Shown: one piece after another, positions 53,023 to 61,869 of the stretch
Numbering within the stretch: position 1 is the stretch's first letter
Layout: the number at the start of each line of letters is the position of its first letter
Source of the DNA: Eubacteriales bacterium
GTDB taxonomy: Bacteria > Bacillota > Clostridia > Christensenellales > Aristaeellaceae
Length of the DNA stretch: 64,000 nucleotides
Assembly: GCA_028705775.1 (NCBI GenBank)
Contig: JAQWCW010000002.1
Coordinates: 62,001-126,000, forward strand
Reading direction: 5' to 3'
Position numbers and translations under genes: made by a program
The notes under the pieces: generated by a model
The model's database searches: none
What the model saw: the letters and a program-made list of their open reading frames with translations, nothing else
What the model was told of the DNA's origin: nothing

Positions 53023-54489
53023 ATGAGATTACAGGACCTTATCGCGGGCGGAGATTATGTTCTTGAAACGCGTGGAGATATCGGCGTAGAAATCAGGCGT
53101 CTGATGGCGGACAGCAGGGAAAAGGCGCAGGACGCGCTCTTCTTCTGCATCCCCGGGCTTCGCTTCGACGCGCATGATTATGCCGAGGGCGCGGTTAAAA
53201 ACGGCGCCTGCGCGCTTGTCGTGGAAAGATTCCTTGATAAAATCGACGTTCCGCAGGTAATGGTTAAAAGCGCGCGCGCGGCTATGTCCTATATCGCGCA
53301 GGCATTTTATGGCTATCCTGCCGAGGATATGAAGCTTATCGGAATAACCGGAACAAAGGGCAAAACCACCACGAGCTATATGATAAAGGCAATCATTGAA
53401 AAGGCGGGCTATAAGTGCGGGCTTATCGGAACGACGGGCAGCATGATAAGCGAAAAGCACCTCAAGAGCGAGCTTACGACGCCCGACCCGATTGACTTGC
53501 ACAGAACGCTCAGGCTTATGGCGGACGAGGGCGTTCAGGTAGTCGTTATGGAGGTCTCCGCGCACGCCCTTAGCATGGATAGGCTTATCGGAATGAAGTT
53601 TGAGGTTGGAATCTACACCAATCTTTCGCAGGACCATCTTGATTATTTCGGAACGATGGATAACTATTTTGCCGCCAAGAAAACCTTCTTCACTAGCGGG
53701 CTTGCCAAAAACGGCGCGTTCAACGCCGACGACGAGCGCGCGGAGAATATGCTTTCCGGCTTGAAGATTCCGATGGTTACGTTTGCGATTGCGCATAACG
53801 CCGATTTGTTTGCCCGCGATATCGAGGTCGGAGAGAACGGCGTAAATTTCATGCTCATGTTCAGGGACTTGGAGCAGCATGAAATCCGCCTGCGCCTTAC
53901 GGGAATGTTCAACGTATATAACGCCCTTGCAGCCGCAAGCGCCGCCTACATTCTCGGAATTCCAGCCCGAGTAATAAAGGACGGGCTTGAGAGCCTCAGA
54001 GCCGTTCCGGGGCGCGAGGAAACACTCGAAACCGGCACTCCTTTCAAGGTTATTCTGGATTACGCGCATTCGCCCGAGGCGCTCCATGTAATCCTTATCA
54101 CCGTCAAGCAGTTTGCCCGCGGCAGAATCATCGCCGTGTTCGGCTGCGGCGGCGACCGCGACCATGCAAAGAGAGCCATAATGGGCGAAATTGGCGGCAC
54201 ATACGCCGATTTCTGCGTTTTGACAAGCGATAATCCGCGCACGGAGGACCCCTACGACATTCTTTCGTCGCTTGAGGAAGGCATAAAGCGCACGGACGGC
54301 GCCTACACGATAATCGAAAACAGGCGCGACGCGATTCTTTACGCGATGAAAATGGCGGCGGCGGGCGATATTGTTCTTCTTGCCGGCAAGGGTCATGAAA
54401 CCTATCAGGAGATTAACGGCGTAAAGCATCCGTTTGACGAGAAGGTTGTTGTGGCGGAGCTTTTGAGAGAGCATCCGGAGCTGCGCTGA
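53023..54489 (+). CDS. murE: UDP-N-acetylmuramoyl-tripeptide synthetase MurE (meso-diaminopimelate type)
   Basis: Adds the third amino acid to the peptidoglycan stem peptide. The ATP loop is GTKGKTTT (residues 110-117). The Mur signatures VMEVSAHAL and NLSQDHLDYFG follow. The substrate loop DNPRTEDPYDI (from Asp403) has the DNPR motif of meso-diaminopimelate enzymes, so this organism should have that wall type. The 488 residues are full length. GGAGG precedes the ATG. murF does not follow, unlike in many clusters. Confidence 0.96.
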   Translation: MRLQDLIAGGDYVLETRGDIGVEIRRLMADSREKAQDALFFCIPGLRFDAHDYAEGAVKNGACALVVERFLDKIDVPQVMVKSARAAMSYIAQAFYGYPAEDMKLIGITGTKGKTTTSYMIKAIIEKAGYKCGLIGTTGSMISEKHLKSELTTPDPIDLHRTLRLMADEGVQVVVMEVSAHALSMDRLIGMKFEVGIYTNLSQDHLDYFGTMDNYFAAKKTFFTSGLAKNGAFNADDERAENMLSGLKIPMVTFAIAHNADLFARDIEVGENGVNFMLMFRDLEQHEIRLRLTGMFNVYNALAAASAAYILGIPARVIKDGLESLRAVPGREETLETGTPFKVILDYAHSPEALHVILITVKQFARGRIIAVFGCGGDRDHAKRAIMGEIGGTYADFCVLTSDNPRTEDPYDILSSLEEGIKRTDGAYTIIENRRDAILYAMKMAAAGDIVLLAGKGHETYQEINGVKHPFDEKVVVAELLREHPELR

Positions 54490-54515
54490 GGGATTGTATT
54501 CCTTTGCAGGAGCGG

Positions 54516-54544
54516 TTGCCAATGCGGGGAAAAAGTCGTAAAAT
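54516..54544 (+). promoter_or_regulatory. Possible internal promoter before mraY
   Basis: TTGCCA (54516-54521) and TAAAAT (54539-54544) with a 17-base spacer in the 103-base gap between murE and mraY. A small GCGGCA/TGCCGC hairpin lies between it and the start. Confidence 0.5.
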
Positions 54545-54592
54545 ATCACTTGACTATTTAGCGGCATTGCCGCCGACCAAGGAGGAAACCCC

Positions 54593-55606
54593 GTGCTGCA
54601 TTACATAATCGCTCTGCTGCTGCCCTTCCTGCTTTCCCTCTTAATCGGGCCTTATCTTATCCGCTATCTGCATAAGCTCAAGTATGGGCAGACGGAGTAT
54701 GAACTCGGGCCCGAAAGCCATAAGAAGAAGCAGGGAACGCCTACAATGGGCGGGCTTATGATTGCCTTTACCGTTACCGTAACAACCGTTATCTGCAACA
54801 TTTTCGGCATTGGATTCTGGCAGGACGCGACAATCGGCTTGCTTGCCGCCGCGCTGCTTTCAATGCTTGTCGGCTTTCTGGACGACTATATCAAGGTTGT
54901 CAAAAAGCGCAGCCTCGGGCTTACGCCTTGGCAGAAAATTGCGGGTCAGGTGCTTGTGGCTGGGCTGTTTACCGCCTATTGCTACTTCCATCCGCAGATT
55001 GGCTCAAAGGTTATCGTTCCGTTTGCTAATATCGAGTGGGATTTGGGGCTTTGGTATCTTCCGCTCATGTTCGTAACCGTGCTTTTGATGGTAAACAGCG
55101 CAAACCTGCTTGACGGGCTTGACGGGCTTTTGAGTACTGTTGCCTGCATCGGAAGCGGCGCGTGGGCTGTAATAGCGCTCTTTTCGCCGCTGCTTCTCGC
55201 CTTCATGCCGGGCAGCGGAGCCGTCAGCGAAAGCACAGCCGTTTTCGCGCTTGCAATCGTCGGCGCGCTGATGGGCTTCCTTCGCTTCAATTATTATCCA
55301 GCAAAGGTCATTATGGGCGACACCGGCTCGATGTTCATCGGCGGCGCAACCGTCGCGATTGCGATGGTGCTTCGCCTGCCCCTGCTGCTTATTCCAATCG
55401 CTTTCTGGATGCTTGCCTCGTCCTTCTCCGTAATACTGCAAAGGTATTACTTCAAGCTTACGCACGGCAAGCGTATTTTCAAAATGTCTCCGGTTCACCA
55501 TCATTTCGAGCTTTCCGGCTGGAGCGAAACGCAGATAGTGGCAATGTACGGCGTAACCACCGCTATCCTTGCAATCGTTTCGGTCATAGGCGTGTGCATC
55601 AGGTGA
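54593..55606 (+). CDS. mraY: Phospho-N-acetylmuramoyl-pentapeptide transferase
   Basis: Integral membrane enzyme that transfers phospho-MurNAc-pentapeptide to undecaprenyl phosphate, forming lipid I. About ten helices. Signatures are KKKQGTPTMGGLMI (about residues 44-57), GFLDDYIKV with the metal Asp pair, NLLDGLDGL, MGDTGSMFIGG and SPVHHHFELSGW. The length of 337 residues is typical. The GTG start follows AAGGAGG. Confidence 0.97.
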   Translation: MLHYIIALLLPFLLSLLIGPYLIRYLHKLKYGQTEYELGPESHKKKQGTPTMGGLMIAFTVTVTTVICNIFGIGFWQDATIGLLAAALLSMLVGFLDDYIKVVKKRSLGLTPWQKIAGQVLVAGLFTAYCYFHPQIGSKVIVPFANIEWDLGLWYLPLMFVTVLLMVNSANLLDGLDGLLSTVACIGSGAWAVIALFSPLLLAFMPGSGAVSESTAVFALAIVGALMGFLRFNYYPAKVIMGDTGSMFIGGATVAIAMVLRLPLLLIPIAFWMLASSFSVILQRYYFKLTHGKRIFKMSPVHHHFELSGWSETQIVAMYGVTTAILAIVSVIGVCIR

Positions 55607-55641
55607 CCGGCAATGCCTGAGTGTTCGGGCAGGAGGTTAGT

Positions 55642-57006
55642 ATGGATTATAAAGGCAAGAGAATTCTGGTTGTCGGAATGGCGCGCAGCGGAATAGCTGC
55701 CGCCAAGCTGCTTGCGGCGCGCGGCGCTCTGCCCGTCTGTCAGGATGACAGGGCACAAGGCGCGTTTGGCGATAAGCTTTCCGAGCTGTATTCGCTGAAC
55801 TGCGAAATGCATATGGGCGAAAGCGTCCTGCCGCTTATCGACGGAATCGACGCGGTAGTCGTAAGCCCCGCCGTTCCGCTTTCCTCGCCGCTTATTACCG
55901 AGTGCAAAAAGCGCGGAATATACGTAATCGGCGAGCTGGAGCTTGGCTTTCAGCTGATGAACGGCGAGCTTGTCGCGATAACCGGAACGAACGGCAAAAC
56001 CACGACTACAACGCTTCTCGGCGAAATTTTCAAGAATCACGGCGATATAACCCATGTTGTCGGCAATATCGGCTACCCGATAACGGCGGCGGCGCTTCAG
56101 AGCCGCGATAAGGACATTTTTGTCTGCGAGGTTTCGAGCTTCCAGATGGAAACGTCCGATACCTTCCATCCCCGCGCGGCGGCGATTCTCAACATAACCG
56201 AGGATCATCTTAACCGCCACGGCGATATGGAAACCTATATCAATATGAAAATGCGAATGTTTGAGAACATGGGCAAGGACGACGTTGCGGTATTCAACCG
56301 TGACGACGCCGTATGCCGCGAATTGAGCAAGCGCGTAAACGCAAAGGTCTGGTTCTTCTCAAGGAAAGAGCCTGTTCCTGCCGGCGCGTTTGTTGAGGAC
56401 GGGTATATCGTAGTCCGCAAAAAAGACGGGCAGACCTTCCGCGTATGCGAAACGACGGAGCTTCAGATTCCCGGCGCGCATAATCTTGAAAACGCGCTTG
56501 CCGCTGCAGCGCTTGCCTTCGCTATGGACATTCCTCCCGCCGTTATCCGGCACACGATGCGCACCTTCAAGGGCGTTGAACACAGAATCGAGTTTGTCCG
56601 CGAGCTTTGGGGAGTCAGGTATATCAACGACAGCAAGGGAACGAACGTTGACGCGAGCATTCAGGCGGTAAGGGCAATGGAGCGCCCGAGCGTTATAATT
56701 CTCGGCGGCTCAGACAAGCACTCCGATTTTGCTCCGCTTGTTTCCGAAATGAAGAAAAATCCCTGCCTCAAGGCGGCGGTCACGATTGGCGCTACCGCTC
56801 AGCAAATCGAGGCGGCGCTTTCGGCGCAGGGCTTTACGCAGTTCGAGCGCGCGGCTGACATGAAGGACGCCGTGCTCAAATGCCGCGCCTTTGCCTCCGA
56901 CGGCTGGAACGTGCTTCTCTCTCCCGCCTGCGCAAGCTTTGATATGTTCTCGGATTATGAGCAGCGCGGCAGGGTGTTCAAGGAAATCGTAAACTCCATG
57001 GAATAA
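55642..57006 (+). CDS. murD: UDP-N-acetylmuramoylalanine-D-glutamate ligase
   Basis: Adds D-glutamate to UDP-MurNAc-L-Ala in the cytoplasm. N-terminal ILVVGMARSGIAAAKLL binds UDP, the ATP loop is AITGTNGKTTTTTL, and ILNITEDHLNRHGDMETY plus NDSKGTNVDA complete the Mur ligase set. The ATG at 55642 follows AGGAGG. The length of 454 residues is normal. It acts before MurE, so the gene order does not follow the order of the pathway. Confidence 0.96.
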   Translation: MDYKGKRILVVGMARSGIAAAKLLAARGALPVCQDDRAQGAFGDKLSELYSLNCEMHMGESVLPLIDGIDAVVVSPAVPLSSPLITECKKRGIYVIGELELGFQLMNGELVAITGTNGKTTTTTLLGEIFKNHGDITHVVGNIGYPITAAALQSRDKDIFVCEVSSFQMETSDTFHPRAAAILNITEDHLNRHGDMETYINMKMRMFENMGKDDVAVFNRDDAVCRELSKRVNAKVWFFSRKEPVPAGAFVEDGYIVVRKKDGQTFRVCETTELQIPGAHNLENALAAAALAFAMDIPPAVIRHTMRTFKGVEHRIEFVRELWGVRYINDSKGTNVDASIQAVRAMERPSVIILGGSDKHSDFAPLVSEMKKNPCLKAAVTIGATAQQIEAALSAQGFTQFERAADMKDAVLKCRAFASDGWNVLLSPACASFDMFSDYEQRGRVFKEIVNSME

Positions 57007-57079
57007 CCGACAAAAACTCTCCCTCCCCCAACCTAAATGCTTTCAGGGCGCTTAAACGGCGGGAAGGATGAGTGAGCAT

Positions 57080-58210
57080 ATGGACGAGTTACAGCTTTCG
57101 CGGGGGCTTTCCCGCAAGGCGGGCAGACCGGTGGACTCTGGCATTATTATGCTTGTTGTGCTGTTGGTCTGCTTTGGTTTACTTACACTTTTTTCAGCGA
57201 CCTATTATAAGGCGCAGGATTCGGGCGACGCGCTCGCGGAGGTCAAAAGCCAGTCGCTCGGAATTGCACTCGGCTTTGTCGCCATGTTTTTTACTTCGAG
57301 AATCCCCTATGAGTTTTTCAGAAAGCGCTATGTGCTTCTGACGCTTATAATATCGAGCCTTGTGCTGCTTGCGCTCGTGCTGATTCCGGGAATAGGGCAG
57401 TACAGGAACGGCTCGAGGCGCTGGTTTTCGCTCGGCGGGCTAAGCGTGCAGCCGTCCGAAATCGTAAAGTTCGCCGCCGTAATCTATATGGCAGGCGTTC
57501 TGAGCAACGTCGGCGGAAAAATAAAGCGGCTGTGGAGCGTTGTTGTCCCTGTTCTCTCCGTTCCGCTCGTTTTCTTTCTCCTTATCCTTGAGCAGCCGAA
57601 TCTTTCAACGGCAGGCTCTATTCTGATAGTCTGCTTTCTGATGGTCATGATGGCAGGCGCAAAAAAACGCCATCTGCTGCTCATGCTGGCAGGCGGGCTT
57701 GTGATGGGCGCTTACTATGCGTGGAGCGAGCCGTACAGACGCGAGCGGCTTCTCTCCTTCATGAATCCGTTTGCGCAGATGAGCGATGAGGGCTATCAGC
57801 TTTCGCAGTCGCTCATTGCGTTCGGCTCCGGCGGGCTTTTCGGAATGGGACTCGGGCAGGGGCGGCAGAAGTTTTCGTATCTGCCGTACCCCGAAAGCGA
57901 TTTCATTTTCGCTATCGTCGGGGAGGACTTCGGGCTTTTCGGCTGCACCGTCGTAATCTCGCTGTTCGTCGTATTTCTGTTCATGGGAATGCGCGTAGCC
58001 GTGCGGTGCAGGGATTTGTACGGCTCGCTTCTTGCGGCGGGAATCACGATGATGATTTGCACCCAAGCGTTTCTCAACATCGGGGTTGTAATCGGAATCC
58101 TGCCGACAACGGGGCTTCCGCTTCCGTTTTTCTCGTCCGGCGGCACTTCCGTTTCAATCGCGCTTGCCGCCGTCGGTATTCTGCTGTCCGTAAGCAGAAG
58201 CGTAAGATGA
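57080..58210 (+). CDS. ftsW: FtsW/SpoVE-type SEDS glycosyltransferase
   Basis: Polytopic SEDS protein that polymerises lipid II at the septum, together with the class B PBP. About ten helices. Family signatures are FSATYYKAQ, GSRRWFSLGGLSVQPSEIVKFA (GSRRWFSLGG and VQPSEIVKFA), the extracellular catalytic Asp loop near SYLPYPESDFIFAIVGEDFG (PESDFIFA) and LPTTGLPLPFFSSGGTS (LPLPFFSSGG). The ATG at 57080 is preferred over 57068, where the purine-rich site would touch the start codon. Confidence 0.93.
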   Translation: MDELQLSRGLSRKAGRPVDSGIIMLVVLLVCFGLLTLFSATYYKAQDSGDALAEVKSQSLGIALGFVAMFFTSRIPYEFFRKRYVLLTLIISSLVLLALVLIPGIGQYRNGSRRWFSLGGLSVQPSEIVKFAAVIYMAGVLSNVGGKIKRLWSVVVPVLSVPLVFFLLILEQPNLSTAGSILIVCFLMVMMAGAKKRHLLLMLAGGLVMGAYYAWSEPYRRERLLSFMNPFAQMSDEGYQLSQSLIAFGSGGLFGMGLGQGRQKFSYLPYPESDFIFAIVGEDFGLFGCTVVISLFVVFLFMGMRVAVRCRDLYGSLLAAGITMMICTQAFLNIGVVIGILPTTGLPLPFFSSGGTSVSIALAAVGILLSVSRSVR

Positions 58211-58300
58211 TATTCCGCACCTTTTTCTTGCCTCTTACATACGATGATTTTATGTATGGCAGGATAACGCCGCCTTTATCGCGGCTGCGGAGGTGGGGAT

Positions 58301-59575
58301 ATGGGCGCGTTTCGCGTTCACGGTGGCAGGAGCTTAAACGGCAGCATTTACATACCGAGCGCTAAAAACGCCGTGCTGCCGATAATGGCGGCGTCCGTTT
58401 TGATTGAGGGCGAGGTAAGGCTTCTTGACACACCGCAAATCAGCGACGTTAAGCATATGCGGCAGATACTGGAAAAACTCGGCGTGAGAACGCGGCTAAT
58501 CGGCAGAACGCTCGTTATGGATACGGCGGGAATATCCGGCTGGGAAATGCCCGAAAAGCTGTCCAAATGCCTACGCTCGTCAATTTTCCTACTCGGCGCG
58601 CTGCTTTCGCGCTTCGGGCGCGCAACCGTTACATATCCCGGCGGCTGCGAAATAGGGCTTCGCCCAATCGACCTTCATCTGCACGGGCTTCGCGCTCTCG
58701 GCGTTAAGATAACGGAGGAAAACGGGCTTATCTACTGCGACGGAAGCAAGCTTCGCGCGGGGGAAATCCTTCTGGATTATCCGAGCGTCGGCGCTACCGA
58801 AAACGTAATGCTCGCCGCCGTTTCGCTACACGGGACGACGGTTGTGCATAATGCGGCGCGCGAGCCGGAAATCGTTGACCTTCAGCGCTTTCTTAATCAT
58901 TCGGGCGCGGCAATAAGCGGCGCGGGAAGCGAAACCATAACAATCTGCGGGGGGAAAACTCTGCATCCCGTGGTTTACAGACCGATAGCGGACAGAATTG
59001 TGGCAGGTACATATTTATGCGCGGCTGCCGCGGCGGGCGGCGGGGTGACGATTGATAACTCCCCGAATCACGACCTTTCCGCCGTGTTCATGAAGCTAAG
59101 GGCGATGGGCTGCACAATCGAGGAAAGCCTCGGGCGCTGCCGCCTTGCCGCGCCGGAGCGCTTGACTCCCGTAGAAATCTCGACCTGCCCTTATCCGGGC
59201 TTCCCGACTGATATGCAGTCGCAGATGACGGCGCTCTGCTGCCTTGCGGACGGAGTAAGTCGGGTTACGGAAAACGTGTTTGAAAACCGTTTTTCGTTTG
59301 TGCCGGATTTGCGGCGAATGGGCGCGGATATCTATGTCGGCGGGCGGATTGCCGTTATTCGCGGCGGAAAGCGCCTATCGGGCGCGTCCGTTCAGGCGCG
59401 CGATTTGCGCGGGGGAGCGGCGATTGTGATAGCCGCGCTTTCTGCGCGCGGCGAGAGCCTTGTAACCGGCACGGAGTTCATTGACAGGGGCTATGAAAGC
59501 ATGGAAAAAGCGCTTACTGCGCTCGGCGCGGAAATTGTTCGGGAAAAAATTACTCGCGAGGACGAAAATGGATAG
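58301..59575 (+). CDS. murA: UDP-N-acetylglucosamine 1-carboxyvinyltransferase
   Basis: First committed step of peptidoglycan synthesis: enolpyruvyl transfer from PEP to UDP-GlcNAc. The N-terminus has the PEP/UDP site KNAVLPIMAAS; the catalytic cysteine that fosfomycin attacks is Cys116 in GGCEIGLRPID. Later motifs are PSVGATENVMLAA and GFPTDMQSQMTALCCLADG. The 424 residues are full length. GGAGGTGGGG precedes the ATG. Its place between ftsW and ftsQ, where murG and murC or murB are commonly found, is unusual. Confidence 0.95.
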   Translation: MGAFRVHGGRSLNGSIYIPSAKNAVLPIMAASVLIEGEVRLLDTPQISDVKHMRQILEKLGVRTRLIGRTLVMDTAGISGWEMPEKLSKCLRSSIFLLGALLSRFGRATVTYPGGCEIGLRPIDLHLHGLRALGVKITEENGLIYCDGSKLRAGEILLDYPSVGATENVMLAAVSLHGTTVVHNAAREPEIVDLQRFLNHSGAAISGAGSETITICGGKTLHPVVYRPIADRIVAGTYLCAAAAAGGGVTIDNSPNHDLSAVFMKLRAMGCTIEESLGRCRLAAPERLTPVEISTCPYPGFPTDMQSQMTALCCLADGVSRVTENVFENRFSFVPDLRRMGADIYVGGRIAVIRGGKRLSGASVQARDLRGGAAIVIAALSARGESLVTGTEFIDRGYESMEKALTALGAEIVREKITREDENG

Positions 59576-59623
59576 AAATCTGTTTGCCGCGCGTTGTATA
59601 ATAGTCGAGGGGGAGGTTTGAAT

Positions 59624-60376
59624 ATGATTGGCGTCGGCAGGAAACCGAGGAAAAGGTGGCCCTTGTATTTATGCATAGGGCTTGTTCTCCTGATAATCTT
59701 TCTCTGCTATTTTTTGTTTGCCAGCGGCTTCTTCAACGTTAAATCCGTTGTCATAGAGCACACGGGAGAAACGCAGGCGAGCTATAAGCTGTCGAACTCG
59801 GATATTTCCGATATAATGGATATCGCGCGCGACGAAAACCTGCTGACGATGGATAAATCCGTCTATGAGGCGCGGATAAACGAAAGCCCCTATCTTGACT
59901 GCGCGGGAATCTACCGCTCTTTTCCGGATAAGCTTATAGTCAGGGTTCGCGAAAGAGTTCCGTCCGCAATCCTTATTTTTCAGGGCGAGCATTACCTGAT
60001 TGACGAGGAGGGCGTTGTTCTGAAAAAAGTGCAGACGAGCGATTACGGCTGCATGATTGTTTCGGGCCTCAGCGCGCGCAATATTTCCCTCGGCAGCGTC
60101 ATCAATCCGCAGAACAAGGAGCAGCTTGCGGCGCTGATAACCGTTCTGGGCGAGCTGAAAACTTGGCGGTATTCGCAGCACATTTCCGAAATCAACGTTT
60201 CCTCACTTGAATCGATTATGCTGGTTGTGGATACAAAAACAATCGTCAAGCTCGGCGACTCGGAGGATATGCACTCAAAGATTGGCTCGCTCTGCGCCTT
60301 CCTTCCGCAGATGGAAAATAAGGACGGAGTGCTTGATTTGAGCAATCCGGGCGAGGGCACTTTCATACCGAACTGA
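59624..60376 (+). CDS. ftsQ: Cell division protein FtsQ/DivIB
   Basis: Bitopic divisome protein: a short basic cytoplasmic tail, one helix (about residues 12-34), then a POTRA domain opening with FFNVKSVVIEHTGETQASYK. The beta domain follows, with FPDKLIVRVRERVPSAIL and an ending near DLSNPGEG. It links FtsL and the PBP/FtsW synthase. The ATG at 59624 follows GAGGGGGAGG. The length of 250 residues fits. Confidence 0.9.
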   Translation: MIGVGRKPRKRWPLYLCIGLVLLIIFLCYFLFASGFFNVKSVVIEHTGETQASYKLSNSDISDIMDIARDENLLTMDKSVYEARINESPYLDCAGIYRSFPDKLIVRVRERVPSAILIFQGEHYLIDEEGVVLKKVQTSDYGCMIVSGLSARNISLGSVINPQNKEQLAALITVLGELKTWRYSQHISEINVSSLESIMLVVDTKTIVKLGDSEDMHSKIGSLCAFLPQMENKDGVLDLSNPGEGTFIPN

Positions 60377-60379
60377 CGC

Positions 60380-60435
60380 GCAGATACAGCCCTGTTTGTG
60401 ATAATTATTGTTTTGTATCTGCCCTTATGGGGCTG
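60380..60435 (+). promoter_or_regulatory. Alternative hairpins between ftsQ and ftsA
   Basis: GCAGATACA (60380-60388) can pair with TGTATCTGC (60414-60422). CAGCCC, starting at 60387, can instead pair with GGGGCTG near 60429-60435. The two choices overlap and exclude each other. GATTTTG follows. It may act as a weak terminator or attenuator before the ftsA promoter. Confidence 0.35.
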
Positions 60436-60502
60436 ATTTTGAATTATTTGGGGGAAAACGCTCGAAAATACAGCCATTTTGTTTATTTTTCTAGGAAATC
60501 AC

Positions 60503-60531
60503 TTGATAAATTAGAGTAAAACGGTTAGAAT
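60503..60531 (+). promoter_or_regulatory. Promoter of ftsA-ftsZ
   Basis: TTGATA (60503-60508) and TAGAAT (60526-60531) with a 17-base spacer, giving a leader of about 110 bases. A separate ftsAZ promoter is common because FtsZ is needed in large amounts. Confidence 0.7.
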
Positions 60532-60649
60532 ATAACGTGAGTATTTACAGGGTTTGATTAGCCTGCCGGTCGGAATATTTCGCGCTTTGAGTGACGTTTT
60601 CGGCTGCGGCTTAGAAGCCAGCTATCAGAAGCAGGGGGCATGATTGCTC

Positions 60650-61840
60650 ATGAAGATTACGGTAGCCGCGATTGATTTTGGGACAAGTAAAATCGTCACG
60701 CTGGTAGCCGAAAACGGCGGAAACCAGCGCTGCGATATTATTGGCGCGGGGGTTGAGAGCTATGACGGTTATCAGGGCGGAGCATGGATTTCGCCGGATA
60801 GCCTGAAGGACGCTATTGCAAGCTCTGTTGCAAAGGCTCAGGACCAGTCACATCATAAAATCAGAGAAATCAACGTCGGCGTTCCCGGCGAGTTTTCGCG
60901 CGTTTACGCCGTGGAAGCAAAGGTTGAGCTTCAGGGAACTGACCCGAGGGTTACGCCTCATGATATTGAGCTGCTGTTTTCCCGCGCCAGCGAGGAGCTT
61001 TCGCCCCTTCGCGGCGTGATAATCCATCGCAGTCCTGCGTGGTTTATCGTGGATGACGGCAAGAAAACCCTTGAGCCGGTCGGAATGAAGGGGCGCGAGC
61101 TTCGCGCTCTGGTTTCCTTCGTTGTGACGGACGAGTATTTCATCAGTGAAACCCGTCAGCGCATGGACGAGCTTGGCATAAAGGTCAACGGCTATTTCTC
61201 CGTTCCCACGGGCGAGGCGATGCTTTTCCTGCCGGACGAGGAGCGCGACCGCACGGCAGTCCTGATAGACATGGGCTATCTCTCCACCGACGTTATGGCG
61301 GTTGAGGGCGACGCGGTTGTTTTCCACGAAAGCATTCCGATGGGCGGCGCTTATATCGCGCTTGACGTGACCTACGGGCTTGACATTCCCCTTACAATGG
61401 CTGAGGAAATCAAGCGCAATTATGTGTATGGCCTCAGCGGCTCGAACAGCGAAATAGAGGCTGTTTCGTCCGAAGGGCGCAATGTTTCCTTCCCCCGCGA
61501 AAAGGTTGCGGAGGTGCTTGAGCCGAGGGTTGACGAGATTGCCGAGGCAATCAAGAAGGCTATTGACGAAAGCGGAGTCAAGCTTGGAAACTGGAGCTCC
61601 GTTTATCTTACCGGCGGCGGAATAGGCATCAACAGAGGCGGCAAGGATTATCTTGCGGCAAAGCTTGAGCGCCCCGTCCGCGAGGTTCCCAAGCGCACGG
61701 CGAAGCTCAACAGCCCCGTTTTCTCAAGCGCGCTCGGGCTTATAGATTTGGTTATCGACACTATGGAGAATCAAAGCTCCGCCTCAGGCGGACCGTTCGA
61801 CGGCATAGCGGATTTCTTCCGCAGCTTGTTCGGAAATTAA
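60650..61840 (+). CDS. ftsA: Cell division protein FtsA
   Basis: Actin-like ATPase that ties FtsZ filaments to the membrane. Phosphate-1 loop AAIDFGTSKIVTLVAE near the N-terminus, SHMA/1C-domain region around SRASEELSPLRGVIIHR, VLIDMGYLSTDV as phosphate-2 and VYLTGGGIGINRGG as the adenosine loop. The C-terminal DGIADFFRSLFGN is an amphipathic membrane-targeting helix. AGGGGG (60633-60638) is 11 bases from the ATG at 60650; a TTG at 60644 is a close alternative. It lies 29 bases before ftsZ. Confidence 0.93.
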   Translation: MKITVAAIDFGTSKIVTLVAENGGNQRCDIIGAGVESYDGYQGGAWISPDSLKDAIASSVAKAQDQSHHKIREINVGVPGEFSRVYAVEAKVELQGTDPRVTPHDIELLFSRASEELSPLRGVIIHRSPAWFIVDDGKKTLEPVGMKGRELRALVSFVVTDEYFISETRQRMDELGIKVNGYFSVPTGEAMLFLPDEERDRTAVLIDMGYLSTDVMAVEGDAVVFHESIPMGGAYIALDVTYGLDIPLTMAEEIKRNYVYGLSGSNSEIEAVSSEGRNVSFPREKVAEVLEPRVDEIAEAIKKAIDESGVKLGNWSSVYLTGGGIGINRGGKDYLAAKLERPVREVPKRTAKLNSPVFSSALGLIDLVIDTMENQSSASGGPFDGIADFFRSLFGN

Positions 61841-61869
61841 GCTTTACTTGAAATTGAGGAGGAATAGCT

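Noticed and set aside
53029-54567. 512-codon reverse-strand open frame
   Set aside because: It is antisense to murE and has low-complexity basic composition without a start signal. It is a shadow of the real gene.
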